Position numbers and translations under genes: made by a program. Shown here piece by piece: positions 1 to 5,785 of a DNA stretch of 11,108 bases; positions within the stretch are counted from its first letter, which is position 1, and each line of letters begins with the position of its first letter. The notes under the pieces are model-generated. The model searched no databases and had not been told where the DNA came from. It worked only from the letters and a program-made list of their open reading frames with translations. The stretch comes from DASQDN01 sp035630195 (GTDB lineage Bacteria > Acidobacteriota > Terriglobia > Bryobacterales > Bryobacteraceae), in contig DASQLD010000283.1 in the NCBI GenBank assembly GCA_035630195.1, positions 1-11,108 on the forward strand, in the 5' to 3' direction.

Positions 1-363
1 TACGAGTCTCTCATAACGCTCGCCCGAGCCTCACAGGGACATCCCGAAATCGCCAAGCAGATGATTGGGAAACTTGCCAGCAATGAACGGAGTCGAAGCG
101 ACTCTTTTGTGTCGCTCTGCGCCTTGGCGGGCGAAAAAGACCTATTAGTAAGTCAGATTGCCAAGCATCCCTACATCCGGAACTATCGCTGGCTCGTCAA
201 CCAGCGGCTTCTCCGGCAATACCGCGACTATGCTCCTTACCAGAGACTAGTCGTCGATTTACACGCGGAATGGGAGCGAAACCTCGCTGAATTCGGACCG
301 ATCTTGACCCAGAAGCCGCCGGAATTGCCTAGCGTCGAGCAGTATCTGTCACAGCGAATGTGA
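1..363 (+). CDS. C-terminal fragment of an unidentified, probably helical-repeat protein
   Basis: Frame 1 is open from the first base to the TGA at 361-363, so this is the last 120 residues of a gene that starts outside the window. An internal ATG at 61 is just one codon of the larger frame. The residues form amphipathic helical stretches rich in Ala, Leu, Arg and Tyr. A first part (ITLARASQGHPEIAKQMIGKL) reads like a TPR-type helix pair, and the end (YAPYQRLVVDLHAEWERNLAEF) resembles the tail of TPR-containing signalling proteins such as the winged-helix or kinase-TPR fusions common in Acidobacteria. No catalytic motif, membrane segment or signal peptide is visible. The family assignment is a guess from composition; that this is real coding sequence is more secure, because the frame is uninterrupted and is followed by an ordinary intergenic gap. 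Confidence 0.6.
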   Translation, partial: YESLITLARASQGHPEIAKQMIGKLASNERSRSDSFVSLCALAGEKDLLVSQIAKHPYIRNYRWLVNQRLLRQYRDYAPYQRLVVDLHAEWERNLAEFGPILTQKPPELPSVEQYLSQRM

Positions 364-488
364 CTCATTACGGGCGCTGTCCTGGTCTCCTTCATTTTCT
401 AAACTCGCGGTGTCCCCTCGGGCATCTAAGCGCTGTCCGCCGGTATAGTCCGGCGCCGCGTCATTACGCGAATAAAGGAGGCCGAAGG
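364..488 (+). promoter_or_regulatory. Intergenic leader of the DUF4136 gene with a palindrome around a -10-like box
   Basis: This 125-bp gap holds a perfect inverted repeat, CGCCGG at 438-443 and CCGGCG at 450-455. The six bases between the arms are TATAGT, a good -10-like hexamer, placed about 40 bp before the ATG at 489. No convincing -35 box lies 16-18 bp upstream. Two short direct repeats also occur: TCATTACG at 365-372 and 461-468, and GCGCTGTCC at 374-382 and 430-438. A promoter with an overlapping operator is one reading; a simple RNA hairpin is another. Confidence 0.4.
476..481 (+). promoter_or_regulatory. Ribosome binding site deciding the DUF4136 start
   Basis: AAAGGAGG ends at 481, seven bases before the ATG at 489. 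This near-perfect Shine-Dalgarno sequence selects that ATG over the longer frame, which is open from a GTG at 360. The ATG is also the one that puts a signal peptide at the N-terminus. Confidence 0.85.
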
Positions 489-1025
489 ATGAAACTCTCT
501 ACATGGTTGGCGGTGATCGCCACCACCGGGCTTGCATTGGCACAGGACGTTCGATTTAACTTCGACGCTCAGGCAGACTTCGCAAAATTTAAAACTTACA
601 AGTGGGTCGACATCAAGTCGGCGCAACAGCCAGATGATCTGACAGATCGGCAAATCCGCGATACGATCGAGGCCGAACTCGGAAAAAAAGGCCTTACCAA
701 GACGGATGCCGATTCGGCGGACCTTTTTATCGGTTACCAGACGGCCGTTAATACTGAGAAGGAAATCAATTCGTTCGATAGCGGGTGGGGGTACGGTCCT
801 GGCTGGCGCTACGGCGGAATGGGCGGCATGTCCACCTCGACAACATCCACTTTGTACGTTGGCTCCCTTGCTCTTGATATGTACGATTCATCCAAGAAGC
901 AGTTGGTCTGGCGTGGTACCGCTACCAAAACACTTGATACGAAGGCCAAACCTGAAAAGCGCCAGAAGAACTTGCAGAAGGGCGCCGCGAAGCTGCTGAA
1001 AAACTACCCGCCGAAGCAATCGTAG
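489..1025 (+). CDS. Secreted DUF4136 domain protein
   Basis: A 178-residue exported protein of unknown function. Residues 1-19 form a signal peptide (short basic start, hydrophobic core WLAVIATTGLALA, then AQ-DV). It is not an obvious lipoprotein, since there is no Cys in a lipobox. The mature part shows the DUF4136 pattern: an N-terminal strand with FDAQADFAKFKTYKWVD (26-41), a helix DRQIRDTIEAELGKKGL (53-69), the ADLFIGY strand (77-83), a Gly/Trp/Tyr-rich loop at 99-113, then VGSLALDMYDSSKKQLVWRGTA (124-145) and the C-terminal NYPPK typical of the family. Family members are periplasmic or outer-membrane-associated and have no known enzymatic role. The start is fixed by a strong Shine-Dalgarno sequence. 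The gene runs alone and converges on the adenylate cyclase gene, with a long hairpin between them. Family assignment is fairly firm; function is not known. Confidence 0.88.
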   Translation: MKLSTWLAVIATTGLALAQDVRFNFDAQADFAKFKTYKWVDIKSAQQPDDLTDRQIRDTIEAELGKKGLTKTDADSADLFIGYQTAVNTEKEINSFDSGWGYGPGWRYGGMGGMSTSTTSTLYVGSLALDMYDSSKKQLVWRGTATKTLDTKAKPEKRQKNLQKGAAKLLKNYPPKQS

Positions 1026-1040
1026 CCGGGAACCGATTCC

Positions 1041-1081
1041 CCGATCGCGGTTGCTGCTCCAGAGCGCACAACCGCGGTCGG
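1041..1081. terminator. Long hairpin between convergent genes, probable terminator
   Basis: CCGATCGCGGTTG (1041-1053) pairs with CAACCGCGGTCGG (1069-1081) around a 15-nt loop. This gives 13 base pairs with a single mismatch position. In + strand RNA that position is a G-U wobble, while in - strand RNA it becomes an A-C mismatch, so the stem is stronger for the DUF4136 transcript. It lies 15 bp after the DUF4136 stop and 6 bp short of the cyclase stop. No T-tract follows on either side, so it is not a classical intrinsic terminator. Transcript-end protection or U-tract-free termination is inferred. Confidence 0.6.
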
Positions 1082-1087
1082 ACGTGT

Positions 1088-3202
1088 TCAGGCGCTCTGC
1101 CCCGCATAAGCAGGCAGGCACAACAGCCACGTTTCGAGCACGCCCTTGCCTTTTATCTCGATCTCGCCCCTCTCGCAAAATTCGAACTCGCCGGCTAATT
1201 TCTCATAGACTGCCCGGGTCACCTGGATCATTCCGGCGACTCCGTGTGACTCCATCCTGCTCGCCACATTCACGGTATCGCCCCATAAATCATAGATAAA
1301 CTTTGTTGACCCGATCACACCCGCAACGGCTGGCCCCGAGTTTATTCCGATTCGTACGGAGAGCCCGGCTCCTGTTTCCTCGGAAAAGTCCCGTACTTCT
1401 TCCAGCATTCGCAACGCGAGTTTCACCATTCGGTGGCTGTGGTCTTCATAAGGTGTCGGCAAACCCGCAACGGCCATATAGGCGTCCCCGATTGTCTTTA
1501 TCTTCTCGACGCCCAACTCTTGCGCGCATGCATCGAATCGTGTGAAAAGCCGGTTCAGCAGGTCCACCATTTCTGCCGGTGAGGTTCGCGAGGACAGACG
1601 CGTGAAGCCGACGATGTCGGCGAACAACACTGTAACTTCCGCAAAATTGTCAGCTATCCTCGTCTCTCCTCCTTTCAGCCGCTCGGCGATTGGACCAGGA
1701 AGGATGTTGAGGAGCAGACGTTCATTTTCTCGATTCTTTTGCTCGATAATCTCTGTCTTTTCGCGAATACTTGCCACCATATGATTGAACGTGCGTGTGA
1801 GCCTCCCGAGTTCGTCTTTGGTGGTGATCGGGATCTGTACGGACAAGTCGCTTTCCGATACACGTTCCGCTGCCGTGACAAGGCGGTTGACCGGTCCCAG
1901 GATTGCGCGCGTCAATGCCAGGGCGAGCAATGAAGTCAGGGCAAGCGTAAGCAAGCTCCACCAGATCAGCGATCGGCGAAACTGATCGACTGGCGCAAGC
2001 GCTTCTGACAAATCGATTCGTGATGCGATTGTCCAGTGCAGCCCCGGAATCTTGAGGGGCATGTAAGACACGAGGCTAGCTCTTCCAGCGGATCCGACCT
2101 GAACACGCGTACCTTCTTCACCTGCCAGGGCGGCCGTCACCGAGGGAAGTCGGACCTGCTGTTGTAGGACGGTTGAGTTATACGCGCGTATTCGTTCAAT
2201 TGTGGCTGCTGGTATTCCGCGCGCGCGCATTTGATCAAGGGCTTCTTCGCGACGCTGAAGAAAGCCGCGAGCATTAGACCGAAGCAAATAGTCGGCTCCG
2301 ACAATCCCTGAATCGCCGCTTCGGCCGAGTCCGTCCCGCTCCCATCCGCGATGGCCCGAGATCACTTTGTCTATCTCATCATTGGGAACCTGGACTGCCA
2401 GTATGCCTATCACTTCGCCGCCTTCTCTGATCGGTGATGCTGCAAAGGCGGCCGGCGCGCCATAGGAAGGCTCATACATCTCGAAGTCAGCCAGGCTGAC
2501 CGCATTCCCATCCTGCGAATCGCGCGCCTGTTTCGCCGCTTTCGCAAGACCGCTGTTCTTGTAAGGACCTGTATAGAGATTTGTGGCGAAATCCACCTCC
2601 TTCGCCACGCTATAGATAATCTGACCGCTCTTTGCATCTATCAAGAACAAGTCGTAATACCCGAATTCCTGGATGATCTTTCGGAATGAGTTGTGGTTCG
2701 CGGAGTGTACACGACTGTAGCCCGGAACATCTTCAGATGCCGCCAATGCCTGCTTGCTTCCTGTCGGTAAGGGGTTGCCCGAAATGAACGCCCGTTGCAA
2801 ATAGTAGGCGCTCGGAGTCGTGGGCAAGTACTCATCGAAACCTACTCGCGGATCGACAAGCTTGTGCAATCGCGGCAGGTAATCATTCTTGTAATACTGC
2901 ACAATTGAGTCGCGAATCTCAGGCGGCGCCAACGTTCTATTCAGCTTTGTAACTTCGTCCCGGAACTCGTGCAAGGCGTCTTTCACCATCCGGCTTTCCC
3001 GCAACGTGCGGACCTGGCTTCGAACGTTGCGGAAATAGGTTTCGATCTGGTACGCCTTCGACCTGCGTATTCCAGTAAGTTGATTCATCGCGGTCTGGGT
3101 CAGTCCGCGCTTGCCCATCTCATACCCGAAGAAACCCGTAATCAGAACAGCCCCGGCGCCGACGAGGATCAAGATGCACAACAGCTTATATTTGATGCTC
3201 AT
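1088..3202 (-). CDS. Membrane adenylate cyclase, class III (dCACHE-HAMP-cyclase)
   Basis: A 704-residue inner-membrane receptor cyclase that would make cAMP from ATP. Order of parts: membrane segment about 7-26; extracytoplasmic sensor about 30-400 of double-CACHE type, with the YYDLFLID, IIYSV and GPYKNSGLA motifs (182-219) also seen in chemotaxis receptors; second membrane segment about 411-432; HAMP linker about 432-485; short coiled coil; class III catalytic domain about 515-695. Catalytic residues are complete: metal-binding Asp529 (FADIVGFT) and Asp573 (GDAYM), adenine-selecting Lys569 and Asp638 (YDLWGDTVN), and transition-state Asn645 and Arg649 (NVASR). The Lys/Asp pair argues for adenylate rather than guanylate cyclase; guanylate cyclases carry Glu/Cys there. 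The ATG at 3202 has no clear Shine-Dalgarno sequence. It follows the phosphodiesterase-like gene by 38 bp on the same strand, so the two are probably co-transcribed. The ligand cannot be told from the sequence. Confidence 0.93.
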   Translation of the reverse strand: MSIKYKLLCILILVGAGAVLITGFFGYEMGKRGLTQTAMNQLTGIRRSKAYQIETYFRNVRSQVRTLRESRMVKDALHEFRDEVTKLNRTLAPPEIRDSIVQYYKNDYLPRLHKLVDPRVGFDEYLPTTPSAYYLQRAFISGNPLPTGSKQALAASEDVPGYSRVHSANHNSFRKIIQEFGYYDLFLIDAKSGQIIYSVAKEVDFATNLYTGPYKNSGLAKAAKQARDSQDGNAVSLADFEMYEPSYGAPAAFAASPIREGGEVIGILAVQVPNDEIDKVISGHRGWERDGLGRSGDSGIVGADYLLRSNARGFLQRREEALDQMRARGIPAATIERIRAYNSTVLQQQVRLPSVTAALAGEEGTRVQVGSAGRASLVSYMPLKIPGLHWTIASRIDLSEALAPVDQFRRSLIWWSLLTLALTSLLALALTRAILGPVNRLVTAAERVSESDLSVQIPITTKDELGRLTRTFNHMVASIREKTEIIEQKNRENERLLLNILPGPIAERLKGGETRIADNFAEVTVLFADIVGFTRLSSRTSPAEMVDLLNRLFTRFDACAQELGVEKIKTIGDAYMAVAGLPTPYEDHSHRMVKLALRMLEEVRDFSEETGAGLSVRIGINSGPAVAGVIGSTKFIYDLWGDTVNVASRMESHGVAGMIQVTRAVYEKLAGEFEFCERGEIEIKGKGVLETWLLCLPAYAGQSA

Positions 3203-3240
3203 TGGTGTGGAAGGCTCATGGCTAGGGTCTCCATAACGTT

Positions 3241-4017
3241 TTACAGGTCGTACTCGAAACCCGGAAGACCAATTTCGAGCTTCGGCAAGTTCAATTGCCG
3301 AAGCTCACGCACTGTTTCTTCATAGAATCGCGGTTTGATGTGAATGGCCAGGAGCTTACGAATTTCCGGCATCTTCCCGATCTCTGCTCCGAAAAGCCCG
3401 GGAGTCAGATGGGCTGAGTCATGGGCGAGCTTAGCCAGCGCATCGGGGAAACTTGCCTCCAGAAACACCGATATCGGTTCGGGAGCCAATTTGGCGACCT
3501 CCCATATGCGGCTGGTCGGTCGGGAGTCTCCGCCAAAAACAACTGTCGATGAGCCATCGGTAACTACGTAGCCGTAAGTCGCCACGATATGATCGACAAG
3601 AACTGGGGTTACTGTAAGGCCATTCACTTGAATGGGAGATTCCGGCTTGATCGGACATAACTTCACCAGCGGATGGCGAGGCGTTGGAAGTCGAACGAAG
3701 TCCGGCCAGATCAGGTCGTTAAACAAATGCTTCTGTATATCCGCCAGTGCCGCCGGATGACCGTATGCAGCAACGGTCTCTCGTTCGGGGTCATATGCAT
3801 TCTCGAGGAACACCGGCAGGGAGGCGATATGGTCCAGGTGGCAGTGCGTAAGAAACACGTGTCGGATGTTAGACTGCTCCTCGATCGTGCCGCTTAGTCC
3901 AAGAGCGCCGGCGTCTATCGCAATGCTCTTATTCACGACGTAGGAGCTGAAATACTGCGGGCGGTGTTCTGCCGTCGGCGTTGAAGCTGGGGTGGAAGAA
4001 TTGATAAGCACCTTCAT
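3241..4017 (-). CDS. MBL-fold hydrolase, probable class II 3',5'-cyclic-nucleotide phosphodiesterase
   Basis: A 258-residue cytoplasmic metallo-beta-lactamase-fold protein with no signal peptide. The metal-binding set is visible: THCHLDH (His58, His60, Asp62, His63), His143 (VDHIVATYGYVV), Asp164 (FGGDSRPTS) and a late His (His203 in SAHLTP or His226 in IHIKP). The sequence SYVVNKSIAIDAGALGL (25-41) before the motif, and HLDHIASLP after it, resemble class II cAMP phosphodiesterases (yeast PDE1 type) more than RNase Z or beta-lactamases. The match to the class II signature as I recall it is only partial, because Pro replaces a hydrophobic residue. Context supports the call: it is the first gene of a two-gene unit whose second gene is an adenylate cyclase. 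The ATG at 4017 is the only plausible start; upstream of it the frame stays open to about 4099 without ATG, GTG or TTG. An RNase Z-like or other phosphodiesterase remains possible. Confidence 0.75.
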   Translation of the reverse strand: MKVLINSSTPASTPTAEHRPQYFSSYVVNKSIAIDAGALGLSGTIEEQSNIRHVFLTHCHLDHIASLPVFLENAYDPERETVAAYGHPAALADIQKHLFNDLIWPDFVRLPTPRHPLVKLCPIKPESPIQVNGLTVTPVLVDHIVATYGYVVTDGSSTVVFGGDSRPTSRIWEVAKLAPEPISVFLEASFPDALAKLAHDSAHLTPGLFGAEIGKMPEIRKLLAIHIKPRFYEETVRELRQLNLPKLEIGLPGFEYDL

Positions 4018-4230
4018 TGTTTGCCCGCTGCCATGTGTAGAGTGAATCGGATGAGTACCGTTAAGACGCTGATCAGACGCCGAAGATCCGAAAACTCCTT
4101 AGAAAGTTTGCCTGCAACCGCTTTTTCAATAAGTTAGATGGCATGTTACGGTGACTTACAAATAATGTTTCTTTGGTCACCTCGGTGCATCTTTACTGGC
4201 GATTGCTTTGTATCCCCAGGAGACTTGAAA
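4018..4230. promoter_or_regulatory. Divergent intergenic region between the cAMP and sortase units
   Basis: This 213-bp gap separates two head-to-head genes and must carry promoters for both units. I find no consensus -35/-10 pair that I would defend on either strand. A spaced perfect inverted repeat, GGTGAC at 4150-4155 and GTCACC at 4176-4181 (20 bp apart), lies 50-80 bp before the + strand start and is a candidate operator or leader hairpin. The A/T-rich stretch 4156-4174 between its arms is the most likely place for a promoter element. There is no TGTGA-N6-TCACA type CRP site despite the neighbouring cAMP genes. Confidence 0.45.
4218..4222 (+). promoter_or_regulatory. Ribosome binding site of the LPKTA protein gene
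   Basis: AGGAG lies eight bases before the ATG at 4231 and selects it over an in-frame ATG at 4138. The upstream choice would place 31 residues with no signal-peptide character ahead of a normal signal sequence. Confidence 0.8.
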
Positions 4231-4974
4231 ATGACGCAACGTTATTTACCGCTAATCGCCTCCACATTCGTGCTGGCGCTCTCAACTACCGTAGTCGATG
4301 CTGCCGTCTACAACAAGAAGACGAAGCTGACCTTTAGCCAGCCCGTACGCGTGCCAGGAACGACGCTCTCGGCCGGATCTTACATCTTTAAACTTGTCGA
4401 CTCCCAGTCCAATCGGAACATCGTTCAGATCATGAACACGCGGGAGAATAAGCTCTACGCCACGGTATTGGCCATACCGGACTACAGGCTGAATCCGAGC
4501 AGTCACACAATCATGACATTCGGTGAAACCGGCGCGGGCTGTGCCGCTGCCGTGAAGGCATGGTTCTATCCTGGGGATAACTCCGGAAACCGCTTCGTGT
4601 ACGGAAAGAAAGAAGCGGAGGAAATGTCAAAGTCTTGTCTGCAGCCCGTTCCTCATGTTCCGCAAGAGGTTGCGGTGGCTGCCGTAAAGGCTCCGGAAGT
4701 GAAGGAGTCAAATTCCACAGAACCTGCGGTAGTTGCGCTAGTTCAGGCTCCTATCAAGACGGCGACTCCGGAAGCGAAGGAAGTGGACTACGCTCAGTCG
4801 ACGTTTACGAAGGCTGATGCGGAAGACCGTAGCGGCGTCTCGGGCGAAGTTCCCTCCGCGCCTCCTGCGGCGAAGCTTCCAAAGACCGCGTCAAACATCC
4901 CAGCTTACACAATGATGGGAGGCTTATTCCTTGGAATCGGCTTGCTCGGTCGACGACTCTTTGCGCGTTCCTGA
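4231..4974 (+). CDS. Exported protein with C-terminal LPKTA sorting signal (probable sortase substrate)
   Basis: A 247-residue envelope protein in three parts. Residues 1-24 are a signal peptide (TFVLALSTTVVDA, cleavage before AVYNKK). Residues about 25-135 form a compact domain with FSQPVRVPGTTLSAGSYIFKL, RNIVQIMN, LYATVLAIPDYRL and AWFYPGDNSGNRFVYGKK. I recognise this pattern from uncharacterised acidobacterial proteins but know no function for it. It has two cysteines (104 and 136) that could pair outside the cytoplasm. Residues about 137-215 are a flexible linker rich in Ala, Pro, Val, Glu and Lys. The end is a cell-wall-sorting-like tail: LPKTA at 216-220, a hydrophobic helix about 223-240, then RRLFARS. 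The motif has Ala where the classical LPXTG has Gly. A sortase gene follows 73 bp downstream on the same strand, making this its likely substrate. The ATG at 4231 is supported by an AGGAG eight bases upstream. What it is attached to is unknown. Confidence 0.85.
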   Translation: MTQRYLPLIASTFVLALSTTVVDAAVYNKKTKLTFSQPVRVPGTTLSAGSYIFKLVDSQSNRNIVQIMNTRENKLYATVLAIPDYRLNPSSHTIMTFGETGAGCAAAVKAWFYPGDNSGNRFVYGKKEAEEMSKSCLQPVPHVPQEVAVAAVKAPEVKESNSTEPAVVALVQAPIKTATPEAKEVDYAQSTFTKADAEDRSGVSGEVPSAPPAAKLPKTASNIPAYTMMGGLFLGIGLLGRRLFARS

Positions 4975-4990
4975 ATAGGCGGCGTCCATT

Positions 4991-5007
4991 CGGTCATTCC
5001 CTGACCG
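4991..5007 (+). terminator. Small hairpin between substrate and sortase genes
   Basis: CGGTCA (4991-4996) pairs with TGACCG (5002-5007) around a 5-nt loop, 16 bp after the stop of the LPKTA gene. There is no T-run after it. It could be a weak attenuator that lowers sortase expression relative to its substrate, or a 3'-end stabiliser. A 6-bp stem may also arise by chance. Confidence 0.3.
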
Positions 5008-5008
5008 T

Positions 5009-5059
5009 CTTGGCTAACGGCATCGGCGACAACCTTGGCTAACATTCTTGGCTAACAAT
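5009..5059 (+). repeat. Three copies of CTTGGCTAAC before and across the sortase start
   Basis: The 10-mer CTTGGCTAAC occurs exactly at 5009-5018, 5034-5043 and 5047-5056. The last two form a 13-bp tandem unit, CTTGGCTAACATT then CTTGGCTAACAAT. The first copy is 25 bp before the second, close to two units. The TTG in the third copy is the earliest possible start codon of the sortase frame. Possible roles are an operator for a regulator binding successive sites or a small tandem duplication. I do not recognise the motif. Confidence 0.7.
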
Positions 5060-5785
5060 GTGCTCCGCGACAAGCAGTTTCTGATAATCCGACGACTCCT
5101 GCAATCCGTCACGGCGCCGATCCGTGCGTTCCTATTCAGTTCGGCTACCGCGACGGACTCGGAGGCATGGAGTAGCGGCCACGTCCCGACAAAGTTGCGG
5201 CGCCTCAGTTCCGTCGTGGCGGCGATGGGTGCGTTCATTCTCACCTTCGTCGCCGCGACGGTTTCTGACGGCTGGATTCTACAAAGCCGCGGCCAGCAGG
5301 AATTCAAAACTCTTGCCGCCCCTGCTGCGCCCGCCTCGGCTTCCAAGAAAAAGCCAAAACGCGGCGAACTACTCGGAAAGCTCCTGGTTCCCCGCCTCAA
5401 AATGTCTGTCATCGTACTGGAAGGTTCCGATGACGGCGTATTGAAAAAGGGCCCCGGACACATCGAAGAAACTGCATTTCCCGGCGAACTTGGCAATGTC
5501 GCGATTTCCGGCCATCGCGACACCCACTTCCGGCCGCTACGCGATATTAAGACCGGCGACGAAATCATTCTACAGACGAAAACCACATCCCAGAGCTACT
5601 ACGTGCAGAGCTGGGACATCATTGATCCGACTGATATGCAGATTTTGGATCCAACACCGGGACCCATGCTTACCCTCGTGACATGTTACCCGTTTGAATT
5701 CATAGGCAGTGCTCCAATGCGATATATTATTCGTGCCACACCGCGCACCGGTACGGTAGGAGCTGCCACTCATGCAAAAGATTAG
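5048..5785 (+). CDS. Class D-like sortase (transpeptidase)
   Basis: A cysteine transpeptidase that would cleave a sorting motif and transfer the protein to an envelope acceptor. From the TTG at 5048 it is 245 residues: a 50-residue N-terminal stretch of unclear status, one membrane segment about 54-72 (SSVVAAMGAFILTFVAATV), a Pro/Ala/Lys linker about 88-105, and the sortase barrel about 108-232. The catalytic triad is visible: His156 (ISGHRDTHF), Cys213 (TLVTCYPF) and Arg225 (APMRYIIRA). GKLLVPRLKMSVIVLEGSDDGVL (110-132) and GELGNVAISGHRD (146-158) are typical of class D. The start is uncertain: there is no in-frame ATG before codon 60 and a stop lies at 5015. TTG 5048, GTG 5060 and TTG 5195 (just before the membrane segment) are all possible, none with a clear ribosome site. 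It sits between its presumed LPKTA substrate and a VWA gene that it overlaps by 14 nt. Confidence 0.88.
   Translation: MANNVLRDKQFLIIRRLLQSVTAPIRAFLFSSATATDSEAWSSGHVPTKLRRLSSVVAAMGAFILTFVAATVSDGWILQSRGQQEFKTLAAPAAPASASKKKPKRGELLGKLLVPRLKMSVIVLEGSDDGVLKKGPGHIEETAFPGELGNVAISGHRDTHFRPLRDIKTGDEIILQTKTTSQSYYVQSWDIIDPTDMQILDPTPGPMLTLVTCYPFEFIGSAPMRYIIRATPRTGTVGAATHAKD
5758..5762 (+). promoter_or_regulatory. Ribosome binding site of the VWA gene inside the sortase gene
   Basis: AGGAG within the last codons of the sortase gene lies nine bases before the ATG at 5772. With the 14-nt gene overlap, this suggests that translation of the two genes is coupled. Confidence 0.7.

Noticed and set aside
360..488. 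Upstream extension of the DUF4136 frame from a GTG at 360
   Set aside because: It overlaps the end of the previous gene, and the extra 43 residues have no signal character. The strong ribosome site and signal peptide at 489 are decisive.
2218..2228. Alternating CG run that might suggest Z-DNA
   Set aside because: It is only 11 bases, lies inside the cyclase gene and simply encodes Arg-Ala-Arg codons.
4138..4230. Upstream extension of the LPKTA protein from an ATG at 4138
   Set aside because: It would bury a normal signal peptide and runs through the candidate operator. The AGGAG before 4231 supports the shorter form.
4018..4230. Search for a CRP/cAMP receptor site near the cAMP genes
   Set aside because: No TGTGA-N6-TCACA-like palindrome is present. 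The GGTGAC/GTCACC arms are 20 bp apart, too far for a CRP-type site.
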